Source: Pirellulaceae bacterium (lineage in GTDB: Bacteria > Planctomycetota > Planctomycetia > Pirellulales > Pirellulaceae). Taken from it: DNA of 64,000 bases. A program made the translations under genes and the position numbers. The notes beneath the pieces are model-generated. The model saw nothing but the letters and a program-made list of their open reading frames with translations. It was not told the DNA's origin and ran no database searches. The stretch is from the NCBI GenBank assembly GCA_029243025.1, contig JAQWSU010000006.1, positions 248,001 to 312,000 on the forward strand, given 5' to 3'. Below, piece by piece: positions 1 through 8,351 of this stretch; positions within the stretch are counted from its first letter, which is position 1, and every line of letters begins with the position of its first letter.

Positions 1-136
1 CATTTTCCAACCTGGTAGTCATGAGCCGCGTGTTCACCACCTCGACAGATTCATCGAGAAACGGCTCGAGCTCATCCCGGAGACGGGCGTTCAACAGCAA
101 TTGATCAACTTCTTCTTGTAGATCGCGTTGGGACAC
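1..136 (-). CDS. N-terminal 45 residues of an unrecognised protein (runs off the window)
   Basis: The reverse strand opens with a GTG at 134-136 preceded by an AGAGAGG ribosome-binding site, then reads without a stop to the window edge. The visible part begins MSQRDLQEEVDQLLLNARL and continues with many Glu, Leu and Arg residues, so it is probably helical. No signal peptide or membrane segment is visible. I do not recognise the family from this fragment. Confidence 0.6.
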   Translation of the reverse strand, partial: MSQRDLQEEVDQLLLNARLRDELEPFLDESVEVVNTRLMTTRLEN

Positions 137-724
137 GTTCCAAACCTCTCTAAGTCACCACTCAAACCGGAGTCACTACGGAAAATTTCTTTGGTTCAAC
201 ACAACATTGAGCGTCTCGCTCGTTTGCCTCATGATCTCACTCTAACAAGAATCAACAGCGCATCAAGATCGTGTTAAGCATGGAACTGAAGCTGTTTTGG
301 ACTACTTGCCCCTGCGCTAGATACGACTCGCATAACCCGAACTTCAACTGTAGGAGAATGGCAAATCTTGCAGATTAAGCTGTCCATTCCGCGATATCGG
401 GAAAACGTCAACTCGGCTTGAAACAAGAATTCATTGTCGATCGCCGACCAGGCGACAGTGCATTCTCATTAGCACCCACAATCGGCGCCCCTCGGCGGAA
501 AAAATCGCCGCTTTGCCCGCGCAAATCCAACCGCCTCACAACAAACGACCAGTCAAACTTTAACGATTCTTTCGACAAACCGGCCAAAACACCTTGCTCA
601 AACCGATTGCTTTCCGCCCAGATCAAACGGCTGACTGCCAGATCGATCAAAATCAACCACAAATCGGCCTTAAAACCCAATCTGGCCCAATCCGACTCGC
701 TCACAAGCCCGATCGATCGATGGC
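137..724. other. 588-nt intergenic stretch without a convincing gene
   Basis: This stretch separates two reverse-strand genes. It holds open frames of about 100 codons on both strands (408-704 reverse, 418-765 forward) that overlap each other. Both have low-complexity, unfamiliar translations and no good ribosome-binding site, so I take them as chance frames. Two short hairpins can be drawn (209-221 and 493-510), neither followed by a T run. The part next to position 136 should carry the promoter of the partial gene. Confidence 0.5.
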
Positions 725-1858
725 TTAGCCGTTTGGCAAATCGATCTCTTCAAGACGGTGCTTGATCGCTGCTTCAATTTGGTCAGCACATCTTTTGTAG
801 AGTTCCCGAGGACCGCCGATTGGATCCGCCACGTCCTCATTTTCACCACCTAAAACGGAAGTCCGGGAGGCTGAACTTGGCCAATGGCCGACAATCGCAT
901 GACGATGTGCCTGCGTCATCGTCAAAATGATGTCCGCTTGCTGCACCAAACGATCGCTGAGAGGCTGACTGACGTGGCCAGAAAGATCTAGCCCTCGGTC
1001 ACCAACAACCTGAACAGCCTCGGGCGTGGGGCTTCCACCAGCCATCGCAGCGATTCCGGCCGACATGACCATCACGCCACGATCTTCGAGCTGATCAAGG
1101 CTGCAACCCAGCTTTTCAGCTATCAGCTTGCGGCAGAGGATTTCTGCCATCGGACTACGACAAGTATTTCCTGTGCAAACAAACAGTATCAACATGCTCG
1201 CTAGCCGCTCCAGAGTTGCTTCAGTGACGACTCCCGCGCGCAGCACCTTCAATTCGGTGCCATCCACACGGACCACAGACGATGGTTGTGCAAACTGGCA
1301 ACGGCCGTCATCCAGGATGAGTCCGATCCGATCACCAAGAGAGGAATCCACCACATCTTTGCCAGTTACGGCATCCGGTTCCCCCGAACGATTAGCGCTG
1401 GAAAGCACCAATGGTCCTGACATCAACCTCAAGACATCAAGAATCAAGCGATGGGCCGGTACCCGTAAACCAATCGTCCCCTCAGGTGCGATGACCTGCT
1501 GCACTTCGGCCGGCAATTGGTGCAATAGGCTGTCTGGATGATCCACAGATAGAACCAGAGTCACCGGCCCGGGCCAACATCGCCGGGCCAGCCGCTGCCC
1601 CAACCTATTCATTCCAGGCACATAGTCGAAGGCGTCATCCGCACTCTTTACCGCCAAGGCCAACGGATGCCCGGTTTGTCGCCCCTTGAGGTCGATCAAC
1701 CGCTGCACGGCCGTCTCATTCAAAGCGCTGGCAGCCAATCCATAGACCGTTTCCGTTGGGAAAGCGACAACTTTACCCTCTGCCAACGCCTGAACAGCTC
1801 GATGCACCACATCTCTGGCATCCTCTGCCGAGCGAATATCAATCACTGCTGGCGCCAT
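725..1858 (-). CDS. Fusion of TsaC/Sua5-type threonylcarbamoyl-AMP synthase with a YwlE-like low-molecular-weight phosphatase
   Basis: About 377 residues from the ATG at 1858. An upstream in-frame TTG at 2026 would add 56 residues of unconserved look. The first ~210 residues are a YrdC/Sua5 domain (PTETVYGL, KGRQTGHPLAL, SSANRSGEP motifs), which makes threonylcarbamoyl-AMP for the t6A37 modification of tRNAs. After a short linker a low-molecular-weight phosphatase domain starts at its own Met with P-loop CTGNTCRS (catalytic Cys and Arg) and a DPIGG general-acid loop. In ordinary tyrosine phosphatases the fifth P-loop residue is usually Ile or Leu. Here it is Thr, as in Bacillus YwlE, where Thr confers phosphoarginine specificity. 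In Bacillus, ywlC (Sua5) and ywlE are near neighbours, so the fusion mirrors a known gene association. The arginine-phosphatase activity is inferred. Confidence 0.88.
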   Translation of the reverse strand: MAPAVIDIRSAEDARDVVHRAVQALAEGKVVAFPTETVYGLAASALNETAVQRLIDLKGRQTGHPLALAVKSADDAFDYVPGMNRLGQRLARRCWPGPVTLVLSVDHPDSLLHQLPAEVQQVIAPEGTIGLRVPAHRLILDVLRLMSGPLVLSSANRSGEPDAVTGKDVVDSSLGDRIGLILDDGRCQFAQPSSVVRVDGTELKVLRAGVVTEATLERLASMLILFVCTGNTCRSPMAEILCRKLIAEKLGCSLDQLEDRGVMVMSAGIAAMAGGSPTPEAVQVVGDRGLDLSGHVSQPLSDRLVQQADIILTMTQAHRHAIVGHWPSSASRTSVLGGENEDVADPIGGPRELYKRCADQIEAAIKHRLEEIDLPNG

Positions 1859-2136
1859 AAAATTCGCGTCTGCCAAAGGGTCATCGAGGGACAAAAGCCT
1901 TGGGCGACGCGATGAATTGCGACGCCATCCGGTCAAGGAAAGATCGCTAAAAACATTGCGACACTCCCTAATCCAGTAATCTAACTGGGCTTGCGCACCA
2001 GGGTCAAGTAGATCCGCCCGCCGCAATCGTCGTCGTTCTGCATTGGTTCCACTTATTTCAGACCCGGGAAAGAACTAAAATAAGTGGATTGGGACTCTCG
2101 GAGCTGAATTGACACAAGTATTAGCGGGGACCTTCA

Positions 2137-3123
2137 TTGAACCCATCGTCGTCGCCTTCCAAGCATCGTCTTGTGATCGTATCGCTGGTTATCATCCTGG
2201 GCGGCTTCGGAAGCCTGCTGCCCTTGATCGGTCTAGCGCGAAGCGGATCATTCGGTTCCAATGGAGAAGCCCAATGCGAATCAACCTGGGGCTCGCATGG
2301 GGTCACCCAGGGCCGTTTTTTGAAACCGCGGGCGATGGCGATTGACGATCGAGACCGGTTATACGTCGTCGATACGTCAGCTCGCATTCAGGTTTTTGAT
2401 CGCGATGGCAACTATCTTCGACACTGGAGAACCCCCGAATTCTACAACGGCAAGCCGACAGGCCTCTCCTTCAATCGGGAAGGTCTGCTGATGGTCGCCG
2501 ATACGCACTATTTCCGCGTTCTCTTCTACCGGCCGGATGGAACACTGGTCGAGGAGCGAACCCTCGGCGGCGAATTTGGAAATGCGCCGGGTACGTTCGG
2601 GCTGGTAACCGACGTTGTGGAGGATTCAAACGGGAATTTGTATGTGGCCGAGTATGGGGAATATGACCGAATTCAAAAATTCGACGCTGAGGGCAACTTT
2701 CTGTTTCAATGGGGCGGTCATGGTTCGGAAGCCGGACAATTCATTCGCCCCCAAAACATGGCCGTTGATGAAAATGACCACATTTGGGTCGTGGATGCCT
2801 GTAACGATCGGATCCAGGTCTTTGACGCAACCGGTGATTCCGCTCAACTGATCCGCATCTGGGGCACGCAGGGCAAAGAAGTCGGTCAGTTGCGATACCC
2901 TTACGATCTCGTTTTGGATGGACGAGGACACATTTACATCTGCGAGTTTGGGAACCATCGCGTTCAAAAATTCACGCTCGACGGACGACCGGTGGCCGTT
3001 TGGGGTCAGCAAGGTCGAGGCGAAGGGCAACTCTTCAATCCTTGGGCAATCGTTCAAGACGCCCGAGATCGCATTCACATCCTTGATACGTACAACCATC
3101 GGGCTCACCGCATCCGTCTTTGA
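2137..3123 (+). CDS. Membrane-anchored or exported NHL-repeat beta-propeller protein
   Basis: 328 residues from a TTG start with a GGGGA ribosome-binding site. Residues ~11-34 are hydrophobic (signal peptide or single anchor). The rest is about six NHL repeats with the usual pattern of a hydrophobic strand, a D-x-x-x-x-YVVD-type strand, then R(I/V)Q(V/K)F followed by D-x-x-G. Such propellers are ligand- or protein-binding scaffolds outside the cytoplasm. No catalytic residues are evident. The stop lies 15 nt before the next gene, so it probably leads the vWA/MoxR/DUF58 operon that follows. Its binding partner cannot be read from the sequence. Confidence 0.85.
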   Translation: MNPSSSPSKHRLVIVSLVIILGGFGSLLPLIGLARSGSFGSNGEAQCESTWGSHGVTQGRFLKPRAMAIDDRDRLYVVDTSARIQVFDRDGNYLRHWRTPEFYNGKPTGLSFNREGLLMVADTHYFRVLFYRPDGTLVEERTLGGEFGNAPGTFGLVTDVVEDSNGNLYVAEYGEYDRIQKFDAEGNFLFQWGGHGSEAGQFIRPQNMAVDENDHIWVVDACNDRIQVFDATGDSAQLIRIWGTQGKEVGQLRYPYDLVLDGRGHIYICEFGNHRVQKFTLDGRPVAVWGQQGRGEGQLFNPWAIVQDARDRIHILDTYNHRAHRIRL

Positions 3124-3138
3124 CGCAAAAGATTCGCC

Positions 3139-6100
3139 ATGTTTTCGATAACCGACATGTTCGATCAGCCGGGCTACCTGCTGCTGCTTCTATTGCTGCC
3201 ACTAATCTGGGTGTTCAGTTATCACAGTTTGAGCGGCCTGGGGCCCATTCGCCGATGGATCGCAATCGGATTGCGATCGTTTGTATTTTCACTGATTGTG
3301 TTGGCACTCGCCGAAATGCAATTTTTGCGAGTCAATGACGGCATGACGGTCATCTATTTATTGGACCAATCGGCCAGTATTCCCCCAACACAGCGAAATG
3401 CGATGGTGGAATATGTGAAAGAGGCAGTTCGCGAGCAACGTGACGACTCGCAAAATGATCGTGCGGCGTTGATCGTCTTTGGTCGAAATGCCAACATCGA
3501 AGTACCTCCGCTGCAGGCTGATTTGCCAATTCTTGGCCAGCTAGAAAGTATCTTTGACCTTCGAACGGATGCCACCAACTTGGCATCGGCGATGAAGTTG
3601 GCCCAAGCAACTTTCCCAGAGGACTCGTCGCGGCGCATCGTGGTCGTCACCGACGGCAACGAAAACGTAGGTGACGCACAGGCGATGGCCCAATTATTGG
3701 CCCAAGACGGCGTCGGAATCGACGTCGTTCCAATCAGCCTGGGTGATCGACCCGAAGTTTTCGTAGAACGAGTTACCTTACCGACAGACATTCGAAAGGG
3801 CCAACCCTTTCAAGCGCGGGTAGTGGTCAACAACGTTTTTCAACCGACAGAAAATGATGCGGGTGAAGTGGCAGGCACCATGAAGCTGACTCGCCGGATG
3901 GGGCAGCGTGTTGAAACTTTAAGTGAGCAGCCCGTTGTGCTGCAGCCCGGCAAGAATGTCTACCGGTTCGACAATGAGATTGCGCAACCTGACTTCTACG
4001 AATACGAAGCGATCTTCGTCCCCGACGACCCTCAAAACGACGTGATGACGGAAAACAATCGCGCGACGGCATTCACCCACGTATTGGGACAGGGCCACGT
4101 GCTTTTGATTGAAGATTGGGAGCATCCCGGAGAGTTCGATTTCCTGGTCGATCGCCTGCGTAACGCGAACATTCAGGTCACAGTGATTGGCAGCAATGAA
4201 TTGTTCACCAGCTTGGCCGAATTACAACGTTACGATTCCGTCATCCTCGCCAATGTACCTCGCAGCAGCGGCAATGAAATCAATATCACGAACTTTAGTG
4301 ATGACCAAATCGAAATGTTAGTTCGAAATACCCACGACATGGGCTGTGGATTGATCATGCTTGGCGGACCCAATAGCTTCGGTGCGGGTGGTTGGTCAAA
4401 CACGGAAATCGAAAAAGCGATGCCCGTTGATTTCCAAATACAAAACGCCAAAGTTGTGCCCGTTGGTGCGCTGGCAATGGTGATGCACGCTTCCGAGATG
4501 GCTCAGGGCAATTACTGGCAGAAAAAAATCGGGGAAGAAGCGCTGAAATCGCTCGGACCGCAAGACTTTTGCGGCGTAGTTCACTGGAACGGAAATGAAG
4601 AATGGCTGTGGGGCCACCCGCAAGGACTCATCAAAGTAGGTCCCAATAGGCGTCGTATGATCGCTCGCCTGAGTCGCATGACCCCCGGCGACATGCCCGA
4701 TTTCGATCCCTCGCTAAAAATGGCAGCAGCTGCCTTCGGCAACTGCAAACAGGCGGCCATTAAACACATGATCGTAATCAGCGACGGCGACCCTGCACCG
4801 GCCAGCCGAGCGGTTTTGAACACGTTCAAGAAACTCGAGGTGAAAGTCACAACCGTCGCCGTCGGCACGCACGGTCCGGCCGGTCACCAGGAACTAAAAC
4901 GCATCGCAACGACGACGGGCGGCAAATACTACGTGGTCCGTAATCCCCAGGCACTGCCTCGTATCTATCAACGCGAAGCGCGTCGTGTGGCTCGACCGCT
5001 CGTGAAAGAAAAGGTGGTGCAACCACGCATCAAACAAGACCATGAAATCCTCCAAGGGATCGACTCGCCACCGCCGTCCATTTCAGGATTCGTGTTGACC
5101 CGGCTGAAAGACAATAACCTGGTCGAAGTATCTCTCATCTCACCTGATCCCGTTCAAGAAAAGAACGCCACAATCTTGGCCAGTTGGACCTATGGGCTGG
5201 GACGCACCGCCGTGCTCACCACCGATGCGGGGAAACGTTGGGCTAACAACTGGACCGGCTGGGAGGGCTATGACCAACTGTTTAGTCAGTTGGTTCGCTG
5301 GTCGATGCGACCAACGGGCGATGCTGGGAACTTCACGGTCGCCACCAATGCGAAGGATGGCAAAGTACGAGTCATCGTGACAGCTTTGAACAAGAAGGAT
5401 GAACTGCTCAATTTTCTCAATATGTCAGCATCTGTGGTTGACCCCGACATGAATTCGAAATCCATCGTCATTCGCCAAGAGGCGCCGGGGCGCTACGTGG
5501 GTGAATTCGAAGGCAATCAAGCAGGCAGCTATTTCCTCACCGTAACGCCCGGCGCTGGCAGAACGCCGATTCGAACGGGGATCAATGTGCCATATTCCTC
5601 CGAATTTCGCGACCGCGAAACCAACATGGCCTTGCTAGAACAGTTGGCAAATATGGTGCCCAGCGGCGGCAAAAAAGGACAACTTATTGACGGCAATGCC
5701 GACGGCGCCGACGCGCTGAATCGGTCGGATGCCAACAGTTTCCGGAGGGACTTGGCCAAGCAAATCAGCAGTTCGGACATTTGGCCGCTGCTCGTCTTGT
5801 TGTCGTCCTGTGTCTTCCTGGCTGACATCTTCGTCCGGCGCGTAAACGTGGGCGTTGACTGGCTGGAACCCATTTGGTCGAAAGGGAAAGATTGGTTGCT
5901 CAGACGCGAATCGGCTCCCGTCGCTGATGAACGAATGGCAAGGTTGCGAACCACAAAACAGGCAATCGACAGTCAGATCGACGAAAAGCGGGCAGGAATA
6001 CGTTTCGAAGCCGACCCCGACAACGAGATCGATCCGGCTATCCTTACCGACGACACCAAAGTGGCAACCGACGGCAAGTCCGCCGAGCGAAACCGTCAAT

Positions 6101-6204
6101 CGTCACTGACGCCCGAAGAGGCCGAAAAAGAGAGTTACACTTCCCGCCTGTTAAAGGCGAAACGACGTGCGTTGAAAGGTCGCGGTGACGATCAGAAAAA
6201 GTAG
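3139..6204 (+). CDS. Large membrane protein with vWA domain and GATase1-like/second vWA-like domain
   Basis: 1,021 residues. Two membrane helices lie at ~12-30 and ~41-60. A vWA domain follows with a MIDAS-type DQSAS at 76-80 and a TDGNENVG segment near residue 172. A middle region of Ig-like beta structure leads to a class-I glutamine-amidotransferase-like segment (GLIMLGGPNSFGAGGW), then a second vWA-like stretch containing ISDGDPAPASR. A third helix lies at ~882-902, followed by a charged, Lys/Glu-rich cytoplasmic tail. Proteins of this build occur in BatA-type clusters with MoxR and DUF58 proteins, thought to act as metal-dependent chaperone or assembly systems at the membrane. Here the MoxR gene follows after 170 nt. 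Its substrate is unknown. Confidence 0.85.
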   Translation: MFSITDMFDQPGYLLLLLLLPLIWVFSYHSLSGLGPIRRWIAIGLRSFVFSLIVLALAEMQFLRVNDGMTVIYLLDQSASIPPTQRNAMVEYVKEAVREQRDDSQNDRAALIVFGRNANIEVPPLQADLPILGQLESIFDLRTDATNLASAMKLAQATFPEDSSRRIVVVTDGNENVGDAQAMAQLLAQDGVGIDVVPISLGDRPEVFVERVTLPTDIRKGQPFQARVVVNNVFQPTENDAGEVAGTMKLTRRMGQRVETLSEQPVVLQPGKNVYRFDNEIAQPDFYEYEAIFVPDDPQNDVMTENNRATAFTHVLGQGHVLLIEDWEHPGEFDFLVDRLRNANIQVTVIGSNELFTSLAELQRYDSVILANVPRSSGNEINITNFSDDQIEMLVRNTHDMGCGLIMLGGPNSFGAGGWSNTEIEKAMPVDFQIQNAKVVPVGALAMVMHASEMAQGNYWQKKIGEEALKSLGPQDFCGVVHWNGNEEWLWGHPQGLIKVGPNRRRMIARLSRMTPGDMPDFDPSLKMAAAAFGNCKQAAIKHMIVISDGDPAPASRAVLNTFKKLEVKVTTVAVGTHGPAGHQELKRIATTTGGKYYVVRNPQALPRIYQREARRVARPLVKEKVVQPRIKQDHEILQGIDSPPPSISGFVLTRLKDNNLVEVSLISPDPVQEKNATILASWTYGLGRTAVLTTDAGKRWANNWTGWEGYDQLFSQLVRWSMRPTGDAGNFTVATNAKDGKVRVIVTALNKKDELLNFLNMSASVVDPDMNSKSIVIRQEAPGRYVGEFEGNQAGSYFLTVTPGAGRTPIRTGINVPYSSEFRDRETNMALLEQLANMVPSGGKKGQLIDGNADGADALNRSDANSFRRDLAKQISSSDIWPLLVLLSSCVFLADIFVRRVNVGVDWLEPIWSKGKDWLLRRESAPVADERMARLRTTKQAIDSQIDEKRAGIRFEADPDNEIDPAILTDDTKVATDGKSAERNRQSSLTPEEAEKESYTSRLLKAKRRALKGRGDDQKK

Positions 6205-6374
6205 GTAGAATGTCGAAGCATCGTTTTGCCACCAAGGTTCGGCTGGCGATCGATCGCAGCAAGCGGCTCGAGCAGTCCTCCGTCGAAAGGCGTTGATTCA
6301 CAACAGCCAAATGACCAATTGATATCAGCCAGGCAGTCCCTGGGGGGTTTTCGCGTACAGGAAAGGAACACGAC

Positions 6375-7406
6375 ATGGGCGTCGGTGAGAATATGCAGCA
6401 GCAAGCGGAAGACTTCCGTCAACGATACCAGACGGTCAAGGACGAAATTGGCCGCGTCATCGTCGGACACGATGAGATTGTGCACGGTGTGTTAACCTGC
6501 CTTTTCGTGGGGGGACACTGCTTGCTCGAAGGCGTGCCGGGACTCGGAAAAACCATGCTGGTTCGGACCCTCGCCCAAACACTCAACCTGGATTTTTCAC
6601 GCATTCAATTCACACCCGACTTGATGCCCGCAGATATTCTCGGCACCAACATGGTTGTCGACTCACCGGATGGAAAACGGGTTTTCGAGTTTCAAAAAGG
6701 ACCGCTGTTCACTCAAATCTGTCTCGCCGACGAAATCAATCGAGCGACCCCCAAGACACAATCCGCCATGCTCGAAACGATGCAGGAAGGCACAATCACC
6801 ACAAGCGGAAATCGGTACGAACTGGACAAACCGTTCTTTGTCATGGCGACGCAAAACCCAATCGAACAGGAGGGAACTTACCCCTTACCAGAAGCTCAGT
6901 TAGATCGCTTCTTCTTCAAACTGGTTGTCGGCTATTCCAATCGAGAACAATTGAACGCAATTGTAAATCGCACAACCACTGGGACCAGTATCACCCCCCA
7001 AAAGGTGATGGACGGTGCAGAAATCGTCAAATGGCAATCGCTGATTCGCGAAGTAATTCTGGCGGAACACGTGCAGGATTACATCGTCCGACTCGTCCTG
7101 TCAACGCACCCGGAAGGCCCCTTTGCTTTACCAATTACAAATCAGTATCTCCGTTGGGGAGCCAGTCCACGCGGTGCTCAGACCATCGCCTTGGCAGCCA
7201 AAGTCCGAGCGTTACTGGAAGGTCGTTTCAACGTCAGCTTTGAGGACGTGCGGCGGGTATTCCTACCCGCCATGCGTCACCGCGTGATCTTGAATTTCGA
7301 GGCCCAAGCCGAAAGTGTCGACACGGATAGCGTGCTTTTAGAAATCTTGGAAAAGCTCCCTGAAAAATCAGAGGATACTCCGGCAACGGCAACTGTCGCT
7401 AACTAA
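6375..7406 (+). CDS. MoxR-family AAA+ ATPase
   Basis: 343 residues, start supported by an AGGAAAGGA ribosome-binding site. Walker A is GVPGLGKT at 53-60, Walker B ICLADE at ~115-120, and sensor 1 lies in VMATQNPIEQEGTYPLPEAQ, all typical of MoxR. MoxR ATPases are cytoplasmic chaperone-like machines that work with vWA and DUF58 proteins to mature or insert metal or cofactor-dependent proteins. The flanking genes are exactly those partners: a vWA membrane protein upstream, DUF58 49 nt downstream and another vWA protein after that. Family assignment is secure; the client protein is not known. Confidence 0.96.
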   Translation: MGVGENMQQQAEDFRQRYQTVKDEIGRVIVGHDEIVHGVLTCLFVGGHCLLEGVPGLGKTMLVRTLAQTLNLDFSRIQFTPDLMPADILGTNMVVDSPDGKRVFEFQKGPLFTQICLADEINRATPKTQSAMLETMQEGTITTSGNRYELDKPFFVMATQNPIEQEGTYPLPEAQLDRFFFKLVVGYSNREQLNAIVNRTTTGTSITPQKVMDGAEIVKWQSLIREVILAEHVQDYIVRLVLSTHPEGPFALPITNQYLRWGASPRGAQTIALAAKVRALLEGRFNVSFEDVRRVFLPAMRHRVILNFEAQAESVDTDSVLLEILEKLPEKSEDTPATATVAN

Positions 7407-7454
7407 TCCGTTTCGGCTACGTCCCGTTCTGCAACCTGTCGAGAGAATTCTCCT

Positions 7455-8351
7455 GTGATCAATTCGCGTGCATCAAAGCCGCTCCTGAGTCCCGAATTAC
7501 TAGCGCAACTGGAGCGTCTGGAGCTTGTTAGCCGCAAGATCTTTCGTGGACGTGTGAAAGGCGAGCGGCGGAGTCGTCGAAAGGGACAAAGTGTCGAATT
7601 CGCCGATTACCGAAATTATGTCTCCGGCGACGACCTGCGGTTTATCGACTGGAATCTCTACGCACGACTCGACCGCCTCTTCCTGAAAATGTTCTTAGAA
7701 GAGGAAGATCTGCATTTCTTCGGTTTGCTCGATGCAAGTTCGTCGATGGAGTTTGGCGATCCGACCAAACTGGAATACGCCAAACAACTGGCAGCCGCGT
7801 TGGGCTTTGTTGGCTTGTGTCGTACCGACCGAGTCAAATTGGATGTGTTATCCACCGATCTCGGCCCCCGTTCACCCGCACTGCGAGGTCGACACAGTCT
7901 CTGGCAGATGACGCAATACCTGGAATCGATCCAGCCGAATCAAAATGTGAGCCTTGAACTGGGCATCAAGAATTTCTGCCTACAAAACAGCGGCAATGGC
8001 ATCCTCGTGTTAATCACCGACCTCATGGACAAGGCAGGTTATGAAACGGCGTTGCGTTATCTGCTTTCCCAAAATCTTGATATCTACCTGATCCATGTGC
8101 TGTCTCCCGAGGAACTGAATCCGGAAATCAACGGCGATCTCAAACTGGTGGATTGCGAGGATGCTGACGTTGCCGAAATCACCGCCAGCCGCCCGCTGCT
8201 CAAACGCTATCAAAAAACACTGGCATCCTTTGTCAATGGTGCCCGCGAATTCTGCAATCGACGCGGTATTACCTACATCATGGCGAACACCGAAATGCCG
8301 GTGGATCGGCTGGTCAGTAGTTATCTTCGACAACGGGGATTGGTGCGATGA
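7455..8351 (+). CDS. DUF58-family protein (vWA-like)
   Basis: 298 residues from GTG. It carries the DUF58 signature: a GRVKGERRSRRKG basic stretch, then NYVSGDDLRFIDWN, then LFLKMFLEEEDL leading into a MIDAS-like DASSSM at ~94-99. There is no membrane segment, so it is the short cytoplasmic form of the family. DUF58 proteins are the standard partners of MoxR ATPases. The stop overlaps the next gene's start by 4 nt (ATGA), implying coupled translation. Confidence 0.95.
   Translation: MINSRASKPLLSPELLAQLERLELVSRKIFRGRVKGERRSRRKGQSVEFADYRNYVSGDDLRFIDWNLYARLDRLFLKMFLEEEDLHFFGLLDASSSMEFGDPTKLEYAKQLAAALGFVGLCRTDRVKLDVLSTDLGPRSPALRGRHSLWQMTQYLESIQPNQNVSLELGIKNFCLQNSGNGILVLITDLMDKAGYETALRYLLSQNLDIYLIHVLSPEELNPEINGDLKLVDCEDADVAEITASRPLLKRYQKTLASFVNGAREFCNRRGITYIMANTEMPVDRLVSSYLRQRGLVR

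Noticed and set aside
408-765. Two overlapping frames of about 100 codons on opposite strands near the window start
   Set aside because: They overlap each other, have no good ribosome-binding site and translate to unfamiliar low-complexity sequence.
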